Shown: positions 27,110 through 36,528, numbered from the stretch's first letter. The stretch: 64,000 nt of DNA from Kribbella monticola (GCF_003261635.1 NZ_QFXK01000001.1:1-64000); one strand, 5' to 3'. The notes: generated by a model not told the origin, from the sequence alone. Translations and numbers: made by a program.

Positions 27110-28017
27110 CGTTGTTCCTTCCTGATCATCAGTACTGCGTTGCCACGGATCCGCCGGTCGCGGAGTTCGTCGAGTACGACGTCGGTCTCCGACCAGTCCG
27201 CGATCCGCCCGAGCTCCGAATGCAGCCGGCCGGTCGCCACCAGTCGCACCAGGGTCGCCAGATCGGGGCCGTCCGCCGGCTCGGAGTCGTAGTGGAAGTG
27301 CTTGATCGAAGCCGCCTCGGGCCCGGCGAAGAAGTCGAAGAAGTCGATCCGCGGCGCCTCCCGGCTCGCCTGGCCGAACCAGATCAGCGTCCCACCTGGC
27401 CGCAGCTTCGACAGCGCGACCGGCAGGCTGCTGCCACCGACCGACTCCAGCACCAGATCGAAGGGTCCGCGCGCATCGCTCACGTCGTACGCCAGCGCCT
27501 CTGCGCCGAGTTCCAGGAGCCGCGCGCCGCGCTCGGGGGACGAGACGACGGCGGTGATCTCGGCCCCGGCCGCCAGTTCGGTGAAGTAGTGTCCGACCCC
27601 GCCGGACGCACCGGTCAGCAGGATGCGCCGGCCGACGACGCTTCCCGCAGTACGCAGGAGCCGGAGCGCGGTCAACCCAGCCAGCGGCAACGCAGCGGCC
27701 TGCTTGAACGAAACAGCATCAGGCAGTACTGCGACCTGCTGCGCCCGTACTGCGGCACGCTCGGCCCAGCCCGAGTGCGGTAGATGCGCGACGACTCTCG
27801 TGCCGACGGCAGGACCGTCTTCGGTCGTCCGGATCACCGACCCGGCAACATCCTTGCCCGGCCGCCACCCGGGTCGATCCGTCTCCAGCTGGAACGTCTC
27901 GCCTCGATTGACCGAGAACGCGGCGACCTCGATCAACACCTCCCCGGGCCCGGCCGAAACCTCCTCCACTTCGCCGAACGAGACCTTCCCAGGTCCTACC
28001 GGCACCACTGCGTACAC
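27106..28017 (-). CDS. Medium-chain (quinone-oxidoreductase-like) dehydrogenase
   Basis: A 303-aa zinc-independent MDR enzyme, NADPH-dependent. The N-terminal GroES-like domain (about 1-115) contains PGKDVAGSVI. The Rossmann part has LLTGASGGVGHYFTELA for the cofactor. Strand-order residues LVLESVGGSS follow. No structural zinc cysteines are present, consistent with quinone/enone reductases. It forms a two-gene unit with the NTF2-like protein and is divergent from the HxlR regulator at 28108, a common arrangement for redox-responsive control. Confidence 0.88.
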   Translation of the reverse strand: MYAVVPVGPGKVSFGEVEEVSAGPGEVLIEVAAFSVNRGETFQLETDRPGWRPGKDVAGSVIRTTEDGPAVGTRVVAHLPHSGWAERAAVRAQQVAVLPDAVSFKQAAALPLAGLTALRLLRTAGSVVGRRILLTGASGGVGHYFTELAAGAEITAVVSSPERGARLLELGAEALAYDVSDARGPFDLVLESVGGSSLPVALSKLRPGGTLIWFGQASREAPRIDFFDFFAGPEAASIKHFHYDSEPADGPDLATLVRLVATGRLHSELGRIADWSETDVVLDELRDRRIRGNAVLMIRKEQR

Positions 28018-28107
28018 CGAACTCCTCCTTCACTAGACTCGGCAACGAAGCTACGGGCCCTGAATCGGGTCGTGGAAGACGGCACTTTCTACTGCTAAAG
28101 GCACCAA

Positions 28108-28488
28108 ATGGATACCGACCAGGTCAGCGGCAGGTGGGACGCCACCAAGGGCGCCTGCCCGACGCGTCAGGTCCTCGGCCGGATCGGTGACACCTGGACG
28201 ATGCTCGTGATCAGCACGCTGGAGAGCCGGGGCACGCTGCGCTCGGGTGAACTGAAGGCGGCGATCGAGGGGATCACGCAGAAGATGCTCACCCAGACCC
28301 TGCGCCACCTGGAGCGCGATGGCGTCGTACGGCGTGACGTAGTTCCTACTGTGCCGATCACCGTCACGTATACGCTGACGCCGCTGGGCGTGAGCCTGAG
28401 CGCGGCGGTCGCCACCATGCGCACCTGGGCCTACACACACATGGACGACATCGTTGCTGCCCGCAACGAATTCGACGAGGGGCACTAG
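28108..28488 (+). CDS. HxlR-family regulator
   Basis: A 126-aa winged-helix regulator. ACPTRQVLGRIGDTWTMLVI contains the early Cys often used for thiol or aldehyde sensing. ITQKMLTQTLRHLERDGVV is the recognition helix, and VTYTLTPLGVSL the wing. It is divergent from the dehydrogenase pair and shares its stop base with the start of the following SDR gene (TAGTG). It probably controls both transcripts. Confidence 0.9.
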   Translation: MDTDQVSGRWDATKGACPTRQVLGRIGDTWTMLVISTLESRGTLRSGELKAAIEGITQKMLTQTLRHLERDGVVRRDVVPTVPITVTYTLTPLGVSLSAAVATMRTWAYTHMDDIVAARNEFDEGH

Positions 28489-29261
28489 TGGATCTGCAAC
28501 TGACCGGCCGGACCGCTGTTGTCACCGGGGCGAGCAAGGGGATCGGGCTGGCGTGTGCGGAGGCGCTGGCCTGGGAGGGCGCGGAGGTGATCGCGATCTC
28601 CCGCAACGCGGAGAATCTCGCGGCGGCCAAGGAACAGCTGGCCGCCAAGGGTCTGGCGCTCAACGTCGTCGCGGCAGATCTGACCGATGCCCACGCGACC
28701 AAGGTCGTCTTCGAGCGGATCGGGGCGGTCGACGTGCTGATCAACAGTGCCGGCGCGGCCCGGCGGACGCCGGTCGACGAGCTGAGCAGCCAGACCTTGC
28801 ACGCGGCGATGGAAGCGAAGTACTTCACCTACATGCACGCGATCGACGCCGTGATTCGCGGGATGGCCGAGCGTGGCAGCGGCGCGATCGTGAACGTGGT
28901 CGGTCAGGGTGGGCGTCAGGCCAACGAACTGCACATCGGCGGCGGCGCGGCGAACGCGGCACTGATGCTCGCTTCCGTCGGCTACGCGAAGGCGTACGCC
29001 GGCCGCGGCGTCCGGGTGAACGTGATCAACCCGGGGATGACGCTGACCGGTCGTGTCGACGAGGGCCTGGAGGCCGCGGTGCGTTCGACCGGCCGGCCCA
29101 AGGAAGAACTGCTCGCCGAGATGGTCCAGAGCATCCCGATGGGTCGCGCGGGCGAGCCGGCGGAGGTCGCCAACGTCGCGACCTTCCTCGCCTCACCGCG
29201 GGCGAGCTATGTCACCGGAGCCGTCATCACCATGGACGGCGCCGGCACGTCAGCCATCTGA
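28488..29261 (+). CDS. SDR-family protein lacking the canonical Tyr/Lys
   Basis: A 257-aa short-chain dehydrogenase fold. TGASKGIG (residues 13-20) binds the nucleotide, and NSAGAAR and IVNVVGQGG occupy the usual positions. At the site of the YxxxK motif the sequence is HIGGGAANAALM: by alignment to the SKAAL-type helix, G152 replaces Tyr and N156 replaces Lys. Such SDRs exist and may use other residues or only bind cofactor. The GTG start overlaps the HxlR stop by one base. The 3' end overlaps the convergent DUF427 gene by 12 bp. Confidence 0.85.
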   Translation: MDLQLTGRTAVVTGASKGIGLACAEALAWEGAEVIAISRNAENLAAAKEQLAAKGLALNVVAADLTDAHATKVVFERIGAVDVLINSAGAARRTPVDELSSQTLHAAMEAKYFTYMHAIDAVIRGMAERGSGAIVNVVGQGGRQANELHIGGGAANAALMLASVGYAKAYAGRGVRVNVINPGMTLTGRVDEGLEAAVRSTGRPKEELLAEMVQSIPMGRAGEPAEVANVATFLASPRASYVTGAVITMDGAGTSAI

Positions 29262-29999
29262 GGGTGGGATCCCGCCGGAGAACGCCGTTCGCGGGCGCGG
29301 GACCGCTTGACCGTCGATGGTGATGTCGACCCGCTCGTTGAAGAACGCGATCAGTCCGGCGATCGGCAACAGCGCAGCCGTCGGGAAGTCGTAGCTCCAG
29401 GCGAGATCGGGATGCTTGCCCACTGACCAGTACCCCGTCGTGCGGCCCTTGTAAGGGCAGGCGGTCCTGGTCTCGCTAGGCGTCAGGTGCTCGAAGTTCA
29501 CGGCGAGCCGGGGGAAGTAGTACCGCGGCGGCAACCCGGTCTCGAAGACGATCACGGTCGACGACGACTCGGCGAGCACCAGCCCGTCCCGTTCCACCTT
29601 GACCGACCGCGACGACCTGATCGCATCGCACCGGCTGTACGGGTCGCGGGGATGGACGAAGACCTCTTCCTCTTCCTCGAACCAACTGTCCATCGCGTCC
29701 CAGTCGAAGCGCACCAGCCCGGCGGCCACCCCGTCGTCGTACACGCGAGCCTGACCTTTCCCGGCCGTGTGCACCCGGGCCTTGCCCCGATCGTGCTGCT
29801 CTGTCTCACCCGTATCGACCAGTACGCCGTCCGCCACGTCCGCCAGCGGCACGTAGTACTGGGGATAGGGCGGGAACTCCCACAGGTACTTCGCGTCAAG
29901 CGTGTCGAGGACGACCCGGCCGCCCAGCGTCGCGCGGATCCGCCGCGGCACCGGTTCCACGTGATCGATCCGCCCGACCACTTCGGGGTATCCGCTCAT
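29250..29999 (-). CDS. Double DUF427-domain protein
   Basis: A 249-aa cytoplasmic protein containing two DUF427-type beta domains. The first is at about residues 5-95 and carries VLDTLDAKYLWEFPPYPQYY. The second is at about 125-225 and carries SRSVKVERDGLVLAESS, TGLPPRYYFP and CPYKGRTTGYWS. An acidic EEEEEVFVHPRDPYSR linker joins them. DUF427 proteins have no confirmed activity. I chose the ATG at 29999 over one at 30020, because the latter lies in the terminator hairpin of the upstream gene. Confidence 0.85.
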   Translation of the reverse strand: MSGYPEVVGRIDHVEPVPRRIRATLGGRVVLDTLDAKYLWEFPPYPQYYVPLADVADGVLVDTGETEQHDRGKARVHTAGKGQARVYDDGVAAGLVRFDWDAMDSWFEEEEEVFVHPRDPYSRCDAIRSSRSVKVERDGLVLAESSSTVIVFETGLPPRYYFPRLAVNFEHLTPSETRTACPYKGRTTGYWSVGKHPDLAWSYDFPTAALLPIAGLIAFFNERVDITIDGQAVPRPRTAFSGGIPPSDG

Positions 30000-30019
30000 C
30001 TGCCCACCATAAGCGCGCA

Positions 30020-30063
30020 ACGTCCGAAGTACCGAGGGTCAGGGCCCTCGGTACTTCGGACGT
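30020..30063 (-). terminator. Perfect 19-bp hairpin terminator
   Basis: ACGTCCGAAGTACCGAGGG and its exact complement surround a 6-nt loop, 6 nt after the GH27 stop. It separates GH27 from the DUF427 gene. Confidence 0.8.
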
Positions 30064-30068
30064 AAGCG

Positions 30069-32159
30069 TCAGACGGTGATCCAGTCAATGTCGGCGATGT
30101 AGCCGTTCGGGTTGCTCACCTTGATCGAGTTGGAGCCGGCCTGGAGCTTCACCGGCAGGTAGACCACCTGTGGCGTACCCCAGTCGTTGTCGCCGAGACC
30201 GTGGTAGTTCACCCAGTAGGTGTCGGCGTCGTTGATCGTCAGCATGCTCTGCCGGCTGGTGTCGCCGTCGGTGTGGGCGATCTTGACCAGGTACGTCCCG
30301 GTCGTCGGCACCGTGATGCCGTTCAGCGTCACGGACGCGTCGTACCCGATGTTGCCGATCTTCTGCCCACCCGAGCACAGCGTGCACCCATTGGCGCTCG
30401 CGTTGCCGGTCAGCGTGCTCGTCGATGCCTCCGCCTCGTACCGGGTCGGCCCACCCGACTTCGCAGTCAGCATCGTGACCGGCGCGCTCGCCTCCGACGA
30501 CTTGCCGCCGTCGACACCCTTGACCTCGAACGTGTACTGCGTCTGCGGAAGCAACCCGGTGACCACGACACTGGTCGACGCACTCGTCGCCACCTGCTTG
30601 CCGTTCGCGTAGACCTTGTACGACGTGGCGCCGGTGCTCGGCCGCCAGTTCAGGGTCACCGTCGTCCGGCTGACGTCGGTCGCCTTGACGTTGGCCGGCT
30701 TCGAGACCGCGCCGAGGTTGTTCGGGTAGATCTTGTACAGCTTCGACCCGTGGGCAGGCAACGTGGCGCTCACCTGGCCGCTGACGTCGCTGGTGTTGCT
30801 GCCGGCCCAGACGTCTCGCACCTTGGCCTTGCCGGTGATGCCCAGCTCGTCGAACCGGCCGGCCACGGTGGCCGGGCTGTCGGCGAGGTTGAAAAGGCCG
30901 ACCGTGACACTGCCGTCGGCGTTCTTCGCGTACCACGTCTGCTGCAACTGGTTCTGGTTCAGCGGCCGGGCCGGTACGCCGGCCTGGTCGATCGCGATCA
31001 CCTCGCGATTCGTCAGCAGCCTCAGCCCGTACGCGTCGAGCTTGGTCAGGTCGTCACCGGCGAACAACGGCGCCGAGTTGATCGCCCAGAACGTCATGTA
31101 CGTCTGGCGCTCGGTCTCGTTGACGCCGTCCATCGCGCCGACGCCCACGTTCAGCGCGTCGAGGTTGTTCCAGTGTCCCGGTCCGGCGTCGTCGACCCAC
31201 TGCGCGACGTCCCACCAGCGCTGCACCACCGAGCCGGTCCAGCGGACGATGGTGTCGCAGTAGCACTCGACGTCGGTGTCGATCCGCCAGCCGTTCGAGT
31301 TCGCCTTCCAGGTGTCGGCGTACCGGTGGCTGAGGGACCACGACAACGTGTACTGCATCGGGCGGCCGGCGTTCTGGACCGCGCGCCACCAGGACTCCAC
31401 GTCCTCGGTGTTGTTGTGGTTCGGGTCGTCCGGAGCGCCCTTCCAGGAGCCGGGACCGACGCCGTCCATCTTGATGAAGTCGACACCCCAGCTCGCGAAG
31501 GTCTTCGCGATCGAGTCGGCGTACTTCTGCGCGCAGGGGCTGGCGTAGTTGATCTTGTACGCCTGGTCCCAGCCGTTGGTCGTGCGCAGGTCGGGGTAGA
31601 CGATGTCGCGGGTGAAGCAGCCGGGCGCGTCGTAGATCGGTGTGTTGCCGTCGCGGTAGACGTCGAAGCCGAGACCGACGACGGTGTAGATGCCGAACTT
31701 CAGCCCGAGCTGGTGAATGTCGTCGCCGAGCGCCTTCATCCCGCGCGGGAAGCGGGCGGGATTGGCGACAGGGCGGCCGTACTCGTCGCCGCCGAGTTGC
31801 CAGCCGGCGTCCACGTTGACGTACTCGTAGCCGTACGGCTTCAGCTTGGTCGCCAGCGCGTGCGCCTGGGTGAGGATGTTCTTCTCGCTGATGAAGCAGC
31901 CGGGGCCGTCCGGGTTCACCCCGGGATAGTTGGTGGACTGCAGACTCCAACTGCTCCACCCCATGTACGGCTTGGCCGCAACCTGTGGATAGCTGGCAGG
32001 CACTGGCGTCTTGGCGGCGGGGATGCCGGCGCTGGCTGGGGCGATCGCGGCTGCCGATACCAGGGCGGCAGCTGCGAGAGCGGCGACGCCGGTACGCCGG
32101 CGGGCGCGGGTTCGGCGTACGGGCGGGGGTTGCGGGGCGGCAGTAGGGCGGACTGACAT
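30069..32159 (-). CDS. Secreted GH27 alpha-galactosidase with FnIII and CBM
   Basis: A 696-aa exported glycosidase removing alpha-galactose from polysaccharides. A long signal peptide ends near residue 44 (ASAG). The GH27 barrel (about 60-390) opens with PYMGWSSWSLQ and contains VNVDAGWQ. The nucleophile Asp lies in FIKMDGVG and the acid/base Asp in GWRIDTDVECYCD. A C-terminal beta domain is followed by fibronectin III (about 475-560). A CBM6/35-like module (about 570-696) has RYEAEAS and ends in IADIDWITV. ATG follows GGAGGAA. The promoter and a dyad lie directly upstream. Confidence 0.93.
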   Translation of the reverse strand: MSVRPTAAPQPPPVRRTRARRRTGVAALAAAALVSAAAIAPASAGIPAAKTPVPASYPQVAAKPYMGWSSWSLQSTNYPGVNPDGPGCFISEKNILTQAHALATKLKPYGYEYVNVDAGWQLGGDEYGRPVANPARFPRGMKALGDDIHQLGLKFGIYTVVGLGFDVYRDGNTPIYDAPGCFTRDIVYPDLRTTNGWDQAYKINYASPCAQKYADSIAKTFASWGVDFIKMDGVGPGSWKGAPDDPNHNNTEDVESWWRAVQNAGRPMQYTLSWSLSHRYADTWKANSNGWRIDTDVECYCDTIVRWTGSVVQRWWDVAQWVDDAGPGHWNNLDALNVGVGAMDGVNETERQTYMTFWAINSAPLFAGDDLTKLDAYGLRLLTNREVIAIDQAGVPARPLNQNQLQQTWYAKNADGSVTVGLFNLADSPATVAGRFDELGITGKAKVRDVWAGSNTSDVSGQVSATLPAHGSKLYKIYPNNLGAVSKPANVKATDVSRTTVTLNWRPSTGATSYKVYANGKQVATSASTSVVVTGLLPQTQYTFEVKGVDGGKSSEASAPVTMLTAKSGGPTRYEAEASTSTLTGNASANGCTLCSGGQKIGNIGYDASVTLNGITVPTTGTYLVKIAHTDGDTSRQSMLTINDADTYWVNYHGLGDNDWGTPQVVYLPVKLQAGSNSIKVSNPNGYIADIDWITV

Positions 32160-32204
32160 GTGTTCCTCCGTCGCGTCCGAGATCTGGGGGAGCGGACGGT
32201 GCCG

Positions 32205-32238
32205 AGCCTAGGTGCGCTTAATTTACAACGTCAAGTAA
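32205..32238 (-). promoter_or_regulatory. Promoter of GH27 with operator-like dyad
   Basis: On the minus strand TTGACG (32234-32229), 18 bp, then TAGGCT (32210-32205). The TTAC and GTAA half-sites at 32223-32226 and 32235-32238 flank the -35. The TTACAACG half-site also occurs as CGTTGTAA upstream of the GH2 gene. Confidence 0.5.
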
Positions 32239-32380
32239 CAGCCGTTGGTAACTGCCCGTAGTGCTGTGACTCAACTGCGACACAACTGACATCAACATTG
32301 CGACCACCGGGCTCCGTCATACCCCGTGTAAGTGAGGCGCGGCCCGGGAGGCGGGCCCGCTCGTATGGGAGGGGTAAACC

Positions 32381-33919
32381 ATCAACACTTCAAGGAAATT
32401 CGGCCGTACCGCGATCGCCGTCGCGGGTGCCGCGGCACTGGTGGCCGCGGCCGCCGGCGCCGCCGGTGCCGCAACATCCGGCCCGGACAAGGCAACCGCT
32501 GGAGCCGCCGCGACGCCGGCGCTCAAGTTGGTTGCCGGAAGCAATGATGTCACGCTGGACCGGATCCCGGACTACGGCGTGATGATGGACTTCGGGACGC
32601 ACGTGGTCGCCGGCCAGAAGCCGGTCGAGATCCGCGCCACCCGCAAGTCGTACGGCGACCCGATCGTCGCCAAGCAGTACGTCGGCGGGTATCCCGTCTC
32701 GTTGCCGAAGGGCTCGGTCACGGACTGGTCGGGGCTCAGCAAGTTCCTGCATGTCACGCTGACCGACGCGACCGGCAAGAAGGTGCTCGACCGCGACCAG
32801 GCCTTCTGCCTCAACGGTGAGGGCTCCCGGACCCGGCCGGACGCGCCCGACACCTCGCCGTACCCGTCGGAATGCAGTGCGAACCCGTTCACGCTCGGCG
32901 CGGTCTGGGGGCTGCAGGCCGGCTGGTCGGCGAACACCTACAACTACTACGACGAACAGGCTCCGACCGACCTGCCGGTCGGCAAGTACACCGCCAAGAT
33001 CAGCATCAACAAGCAGTACCGCGACTACTTCAAGATCGGTACGGCGGACTCCGCCGTCACGCTCAACGTCACGATTCAGGACGAGCAGGGTTGCGACCCG
33101 GGTCACGGCGTTGTCCGAGGCTGCAAGTCGAAGGTCGCCCAGTCGCTCAAGCCGGGCACCATGAAGAGCGCCGCGCTGACTCCGAACGCCAAGCGGCCGA
33201 CCGGTAAGGCGAGCGTGCCGAAGGGCCCGAAGCCGGACCTGCGTCCGCTGCCGGCCTGGCAGATCACGGTCGCCCCCGGCGACGAAGGCCCGAGTGCCCA
33301 GCGCGACTACCTGTCGTTCGCAGCGAACGTGTGGAACGCCGGTCCGTCCAAGCTGGTCCTCGACGGCTTCCGTCAGCAAGGCAAGGATCTGATGGACGCC
33401 TACCAGTACTTCTACGACGCCAACGGCAAGCAGGTCGGCTACCAGAACACCGGGACGATGGAATGGGACGCCCGGGAAGGCCACAACCACTGGCACTTCA
33501 CCGACTTCGCCCGCTACAGCCTGCTGTCCAGCAACCAGACCGAGGTCGTCCGCAGCCAGAAGGAAGCCTTCTGCCTGGCCGCGACCGACTCGATCGACTA
33601 CACGGTCAAGAACGCCGAGTGGCACCCGCAGAACACCGACCTGCACACCGCGTGCGGCAACCACGGTTCACTGTCGGTCCGCGAGGTTCTCGACGTCGGC
33701 TCCGGTGACACCTACATCCAGTCGCTCCCGGGCCAGTCGTTCGACGTGACCGACCTCAAGAACGGCACGTACTACGTGCAGGTGGTCGCCAACCCGGAGA
33801 ACCGCCTGTTCGAGTCCAACACCAAGAACAACGTGTCGCTGCGCAAGGTCATCCTGGGCGGCACCCCGCACCACCGCACCGTCAAGGTCCCGCCGGTCCA
33901 GTTGGTCGACGCGCCCTGA
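32381..33919 (+). CDS. Secreted lysyl-oxidase-family protein, apparent ATC start
   Basis: A 512-aa exported protein of the lysyl oxidase family, copper-dependent amine oxidases. The copper site is GHNHWHFTDF, with three His alternating. The C-terminal domain contains YYVQVVANPENRLFESN. The frame is closed by TAA at 32375. GGGAGGGG lies 6 nt before an ATC codon (32381) and the codons after it spell a proper signal peptide (NTSRKFGRTAIAVAGAAAL). The first ordinary start in frame is GTG at 32441, inside that signal peptide and without a ribosome-binding site. So ATC is either a rare start or a mutated or misread ATG. Confidence 0.82.
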   Translation: MNTSRKFGRTAIAVAGAAALVAAAAGAAGAATSGPDKATAGAAATPALKLVAGSNDVTLDRIPDYGVMMDFGTHVVAGQKPVEIRATRKSYGDPIVAKQYVGGYPVSLPKGSVTDWSGLSKFLHVTLTDATGKKVLDRDQAFCLNGEGSRTRPDAPDTSPYPSECSANPFTLGAVWGLQAGWSANTYNYYDEQAPTDLPVGKYTAKISINKQYRDYFKIGTADSAVTLNVTIQDEQGCDPGHGVVRGCKSKVAQSLKPGTMKSAALTPNAKRPTGKASVPKGPKPDLRPLPAWQITVAPGDEGPSAQRDYLSFAANVWNAGPSKLVLDGFRQQGKDLMDAYQYFYDANGKQVGYQNTGTMEWDAREGHNHWHFTDFARYSLLSSNQTEVVRSQKEAFCLAATDSIDYTVKNAEWHPQNTDLHTACGNHGSLSVREVLDVGSGDTYIQSLPGQSFDVTDLKNGTYYVQVVANPENRLFESNTKNNVSLRKVILGGTPHHRTVKVPPVQLVDAP

Positions 33920-33925
33920 TCCCTG

Positions 33926-33958
33926 TCGCCGGCAGGCACCTGGGGGGCCTGCCGGCGA
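33926..33958. terminator. Bidirectional hairpin terminator
   Basis: TCGCCGGCAGGC and GCCTGCCGGCGA pair over 12 bp with a 9-nt loop, between the convergent lysyl-oxidase and MFS genes. Confidence 0.7.
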
Positions 33959-34002
33959 TCGGTACTAGTGGTGGCTTACGTCTGTGGCGCTGAGGCTTGC
34001 GT

Positions 34003-35529
34003 CTAGTGGTGCTGGGGCTTGCGCCTCGTACGCCGGGGGCGCGGGGCCGGGTCGCCGCCTCGGTGATGCCTTCTGACCAACGGGAACGGCCGGTCGATCC
34101 GAGGTGCCGCGGGCCGGGCGAGCCGGACGGGGACCTGCTCGAGGCCCAGCCGGACCGATGGTTGCAGCCACGGCGAACGCGGCGAGCGGTGAACGACCAC
34201 CCGGAAGCGCCCGGCCCGGGCGAGAGTGATGCCGATGGCAACCGTCGCGGTGGCCGGGATCAGCCCGGCCAGCAGCAGACCGGTCCGCGCACCCCAGTGT
34301 TCGGCGATCCAGCCGACCGTCGGCCCGCCGATCGCGCCGCCGCCGATGAAGACCAGGTTGTAGATGCCGGCCACCCGGCCGCGGAGCCCGTCGGGCGTGG
34401 TCAGTTGCACCATCGACTGGGCGGCGGTGAGGAACATCAGTGTGGCCATCCCGAGCGCGCACAGCAGCGGCAGGAAGGTCCACAACGAGGGCTGGATCGC
34501 GGCCACCATCTCGGTGATCGCCAGGATGGAGGCGATCCCGACCAGGTTCCGCAACCGGGTCGGACGGATCCGCCGGGCCGACAACAGCGCCCCAGCGAGG
34601 GATCCCACGGCGACGACGGAGTTCAGTACGCCGTACCCGGTGGCGCCGGTGTGGAAGACCACCTTGGCGAACGCGGTCAGCGTCACCGGCAGGCTGATCG
34701 TGAACATCCCGAAGATGCCGACCAGGACGACGGCCCAGCGGACGGCGGGCTCGTGGAAGGCGTACCGGACGCCGTCGCGCAGGCCGTCGCGGATCCGGAT
34801 GCCCGCGCTCGCCTTGCGGGACGCGTTCAGGCCGGGCATCTCGTGCTCGCGCATCATCAGCAGCGCGGAGATCGAGCCGAAGAACGTCACGGCGTTCAGC
34901 GCGAACGCCCAGCCGGTGCCGATGGCACCGATCATCGCCCCGCCGAGCGCCGGGCCGATCAGGCCTCCGAGCTGGAACGTGGACGAGACCATGCTGATCG
35001 CGTTGCGGAGCCGCTCGCGGCCGACCAGTTCGGTCACGAACGACTGCCGGGTCGGGTTGTCGACGGCGGTGGCCAGGCCGAGGATCAGCGCGAGCGTGTA
35101 GACCTGCCAGACCTGCACTCCGCCGGTCAGGGCGAGAACGGCGAGAATCCCGGCGAGGGTGCCCATCGTGGACTGGGTGACCAGCAGGATCTTGCGCTTC
35201 GGGAAGCGGTCCGCGATCACTCCGCCGTACAGGCCGAGCAGGAGGGTCGGGAGGAACTGCAGTGCCGTGGTGATGCCGACGGCGGTGGCGCTGCCGGTCA
35301 GCGTCAGCACCAGCCAGTCCTGCGCGATGCGCTGGACCCAGCCGCCGGTCGAGCTGACGAACAGGCCGCTGACCAGCAGACGGAAGTTGCGGACCTGCAG
35401 AGCGCTGAAGGTGTCTTTCAAGCCCGGCCGGCGCTGAGTGGCCGGGAGCTCGTCGACGGGAGTTCGGGTGTCGCGATGGGTGTGGAAGTCGGGGACGTGA
35501 TGGACAGAACCGGTGGCCCGGGTGGTCAA
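34003..35529 (-). CDS. MFS exporter (EntS/MFS_3-like)
   Basis: A 508-aa membrane transporter with about 12 hydrophobic segments between residues 45 and 420. The loop motif GGVIADRFPKRK is the MFS signature between helices 2 and 3. It resembles the enterobactin-exporter/macrolide-efflux branch, so it probably pumps out a small molecule. The C-terminal tail (about 80 residues) is basic, proline-rich and presumably cytoplasmic. The start is TTG at 35529 with AGGGA upstream. It is divergent from a LysR regulator, its probable controller. Confidence 0.87.
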   Translation of the reverse strand: MTTRATGSVHHVPDFHTHRDTRTPVDELPATQRRPGLKDTFSALQVRNFRLLVSGLFVSSTGGWVQRIAQDWLVLTLTGSATAVGITTALQFLPTLLLGLYGGVIADRFPKRKILLVTQSTMGTLAGILAVLALTGGVQVWQVYTLALILGLATAVDNPTRQSFVTELVGRERLRNAISMVSSTFQLGGLIGPALGGAMIGAIGTGWAFALNAVTFFGSISALLMMREHEMPGLNASRKASAGIRIRDGLRDGVRYAFHEPAVRWAVVLVGIFGMFTISLPVTLTAFAKVVFHTGATGYGVLNSVVAVGSLAGALLSARRIRPTRLRNLVGIASILAITEMVAAIQPSLWTFLPLLCALGMATLMFLTAAQSMVQLTTPDGLRGRVAGIYNLVFIGGGAIGGPTVGWIAEHWGARTGLLLAGLIPATATVAIGITLARAGRFRVVVHRSPRSPWLQPSVRLGLEQVPVRLARPAAPRIDRPFPLVRRHHRGGDPAPRPRRTRRKPQHH

Positions 35530-35623
35530 GAGTCATCCCTACGCAGTGGGCTGTCAGGGGAGGTCTCTTCCATCCTCAACGTTGGAGAGCTGGTTCCGAC
35601 AGCGAATTACTCCTATTAGTCTT

Positions 35624-35638
35624 ATTGCGTCCTGCAAT
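35624..35638 (+). promoter_or_regulatory. LysR box (ATTGC-N5-GCAAT)
   Basis: A perfect 15-bp interrupted palindrome of the T-N11-A type used by LysR regulators, in the divergent region between the MFS and LysR genes and 14 bp before the LysR start. Confidence 0.65.
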
Positions 35639-35652
35639 GAAAGGGTGGGCCT

Positions 35653-36528
35653 GTGGCTTACGATCCGGACCAGTTGCGTACGTTCCTCGCCGTTGCCCAG
35701 TCGCTGAGTTTCACGCAGGCGGCGGAGCGGTTGGGGATCCGCCAGCCGACCGTCAGCCAGCACGTCCGCAAGCTGGAGCTCGCCGTGGGGCGTCCGCTGT
35801 TCGTCCGCGACACCCGGACGGTGACGCTGACCGCCGACGGCGAGGCGATGGCCGGGTTCGCCCGGACGATCCTGGCCGCGCACGAGGAAGCGGTCGGGTA
35901 TTTCACCGGATCGGAGTTGCGCGGGCGGTTGCGGTTCGGGGTGACCGACGACCTGGCGCTGACGCCGCTGCCGCGGATCCTGCGTGACTTCCGCCAGCTG
36001 TACCCGCGGATCGATCTCGAACTGACCGTTGCCCAGAGCCCCAATCTGCTCCGCCGGGTCGAGTCCGGTCACCTCGACCTGGCCTACGTGAAGCACACGG
36101 CGGGCGCGGGCTCCGAACTGAACGGCAGGCTGGTCCGCCGGGACCCGCTGGTTTGGGCCGGCATCTCGGGCACGCGGATCGCACCCGACGGCCCGGTCCC
36201 GTTGGTGGCGTACCAGGCACCCAGCCTCAGCCGCTCACTCGGCGTACAGACTCTCGAGCAGGCCGGCCGGTCGTGCCGGATCACGTGCATCGTGCGAGGC
36301 GTCAACGGCGTACTGGCGGCGGTTCGGGCCGGGCTCGGGATTGCGATCTTCGCGCGCAGCCTGATGCCGGTCGACCTGGTCGAGCCGCCGCCGAGCGCGG
36401 GGCTGCCGGAGTTGCCGGCGATCGATTTGGTGCTGATCACGAATCCCCGCGCCGCCAAGGAGCCGGCCGAAGCGCTCACCGCAGCCATCCTCGGCAGCAA
36501 CGCCCCACTGAAACCGCAGCCGAGCTAG
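35653..36528 (+). CDS. LysR-family regulator
   Basis: A 291-aa regulator. The winged helix is at residues 5-65 (LRTFLAVAQSLSFTQAAERLG then RQPTVSQHVRKLE). The periplasmic-binding-like effector domain runs from about 90 to 280 (LRGRLRFGVTDDLAL). The last residues are proline-rich. The GTG start is 14 bp after its T-N11-A box. It is divergent from the MFS exporter, which is the likely target. The inducer is unknown. Confidence 0.92.
   Translation: MAYDPDQLRTFLAVAQSLSFTQAAERLGIRQPTVSQHVRKLELAVGRPLFVRDTRTVTLTADGEAMAGFARTILAAHEEAVGYFTGSELRGRLRFGVTDDLALTPLPRILRDFRQLYPRIDLELTVAQSPNLLRRVESGHLDLAYVKHTAGAGSELNGRLVRRDPLVWAGISGTRIAPDGPVPLVAYQAPSLSRSLGVQTLEQAGRSCRITCIVRGVNGVLAAVRAGLGIAIFARSLMPVDLVEPPPSAGLPELPAIDLVLITNPRAAKEPAEALTAAILGSNAPLKPQPS

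Noticed and set aside
30085-32156. Overlapping frames on both strands of the GH27 gene
   Set aside because: The GH27 frame has all catalytic motifs and a matching promoter and terminator.
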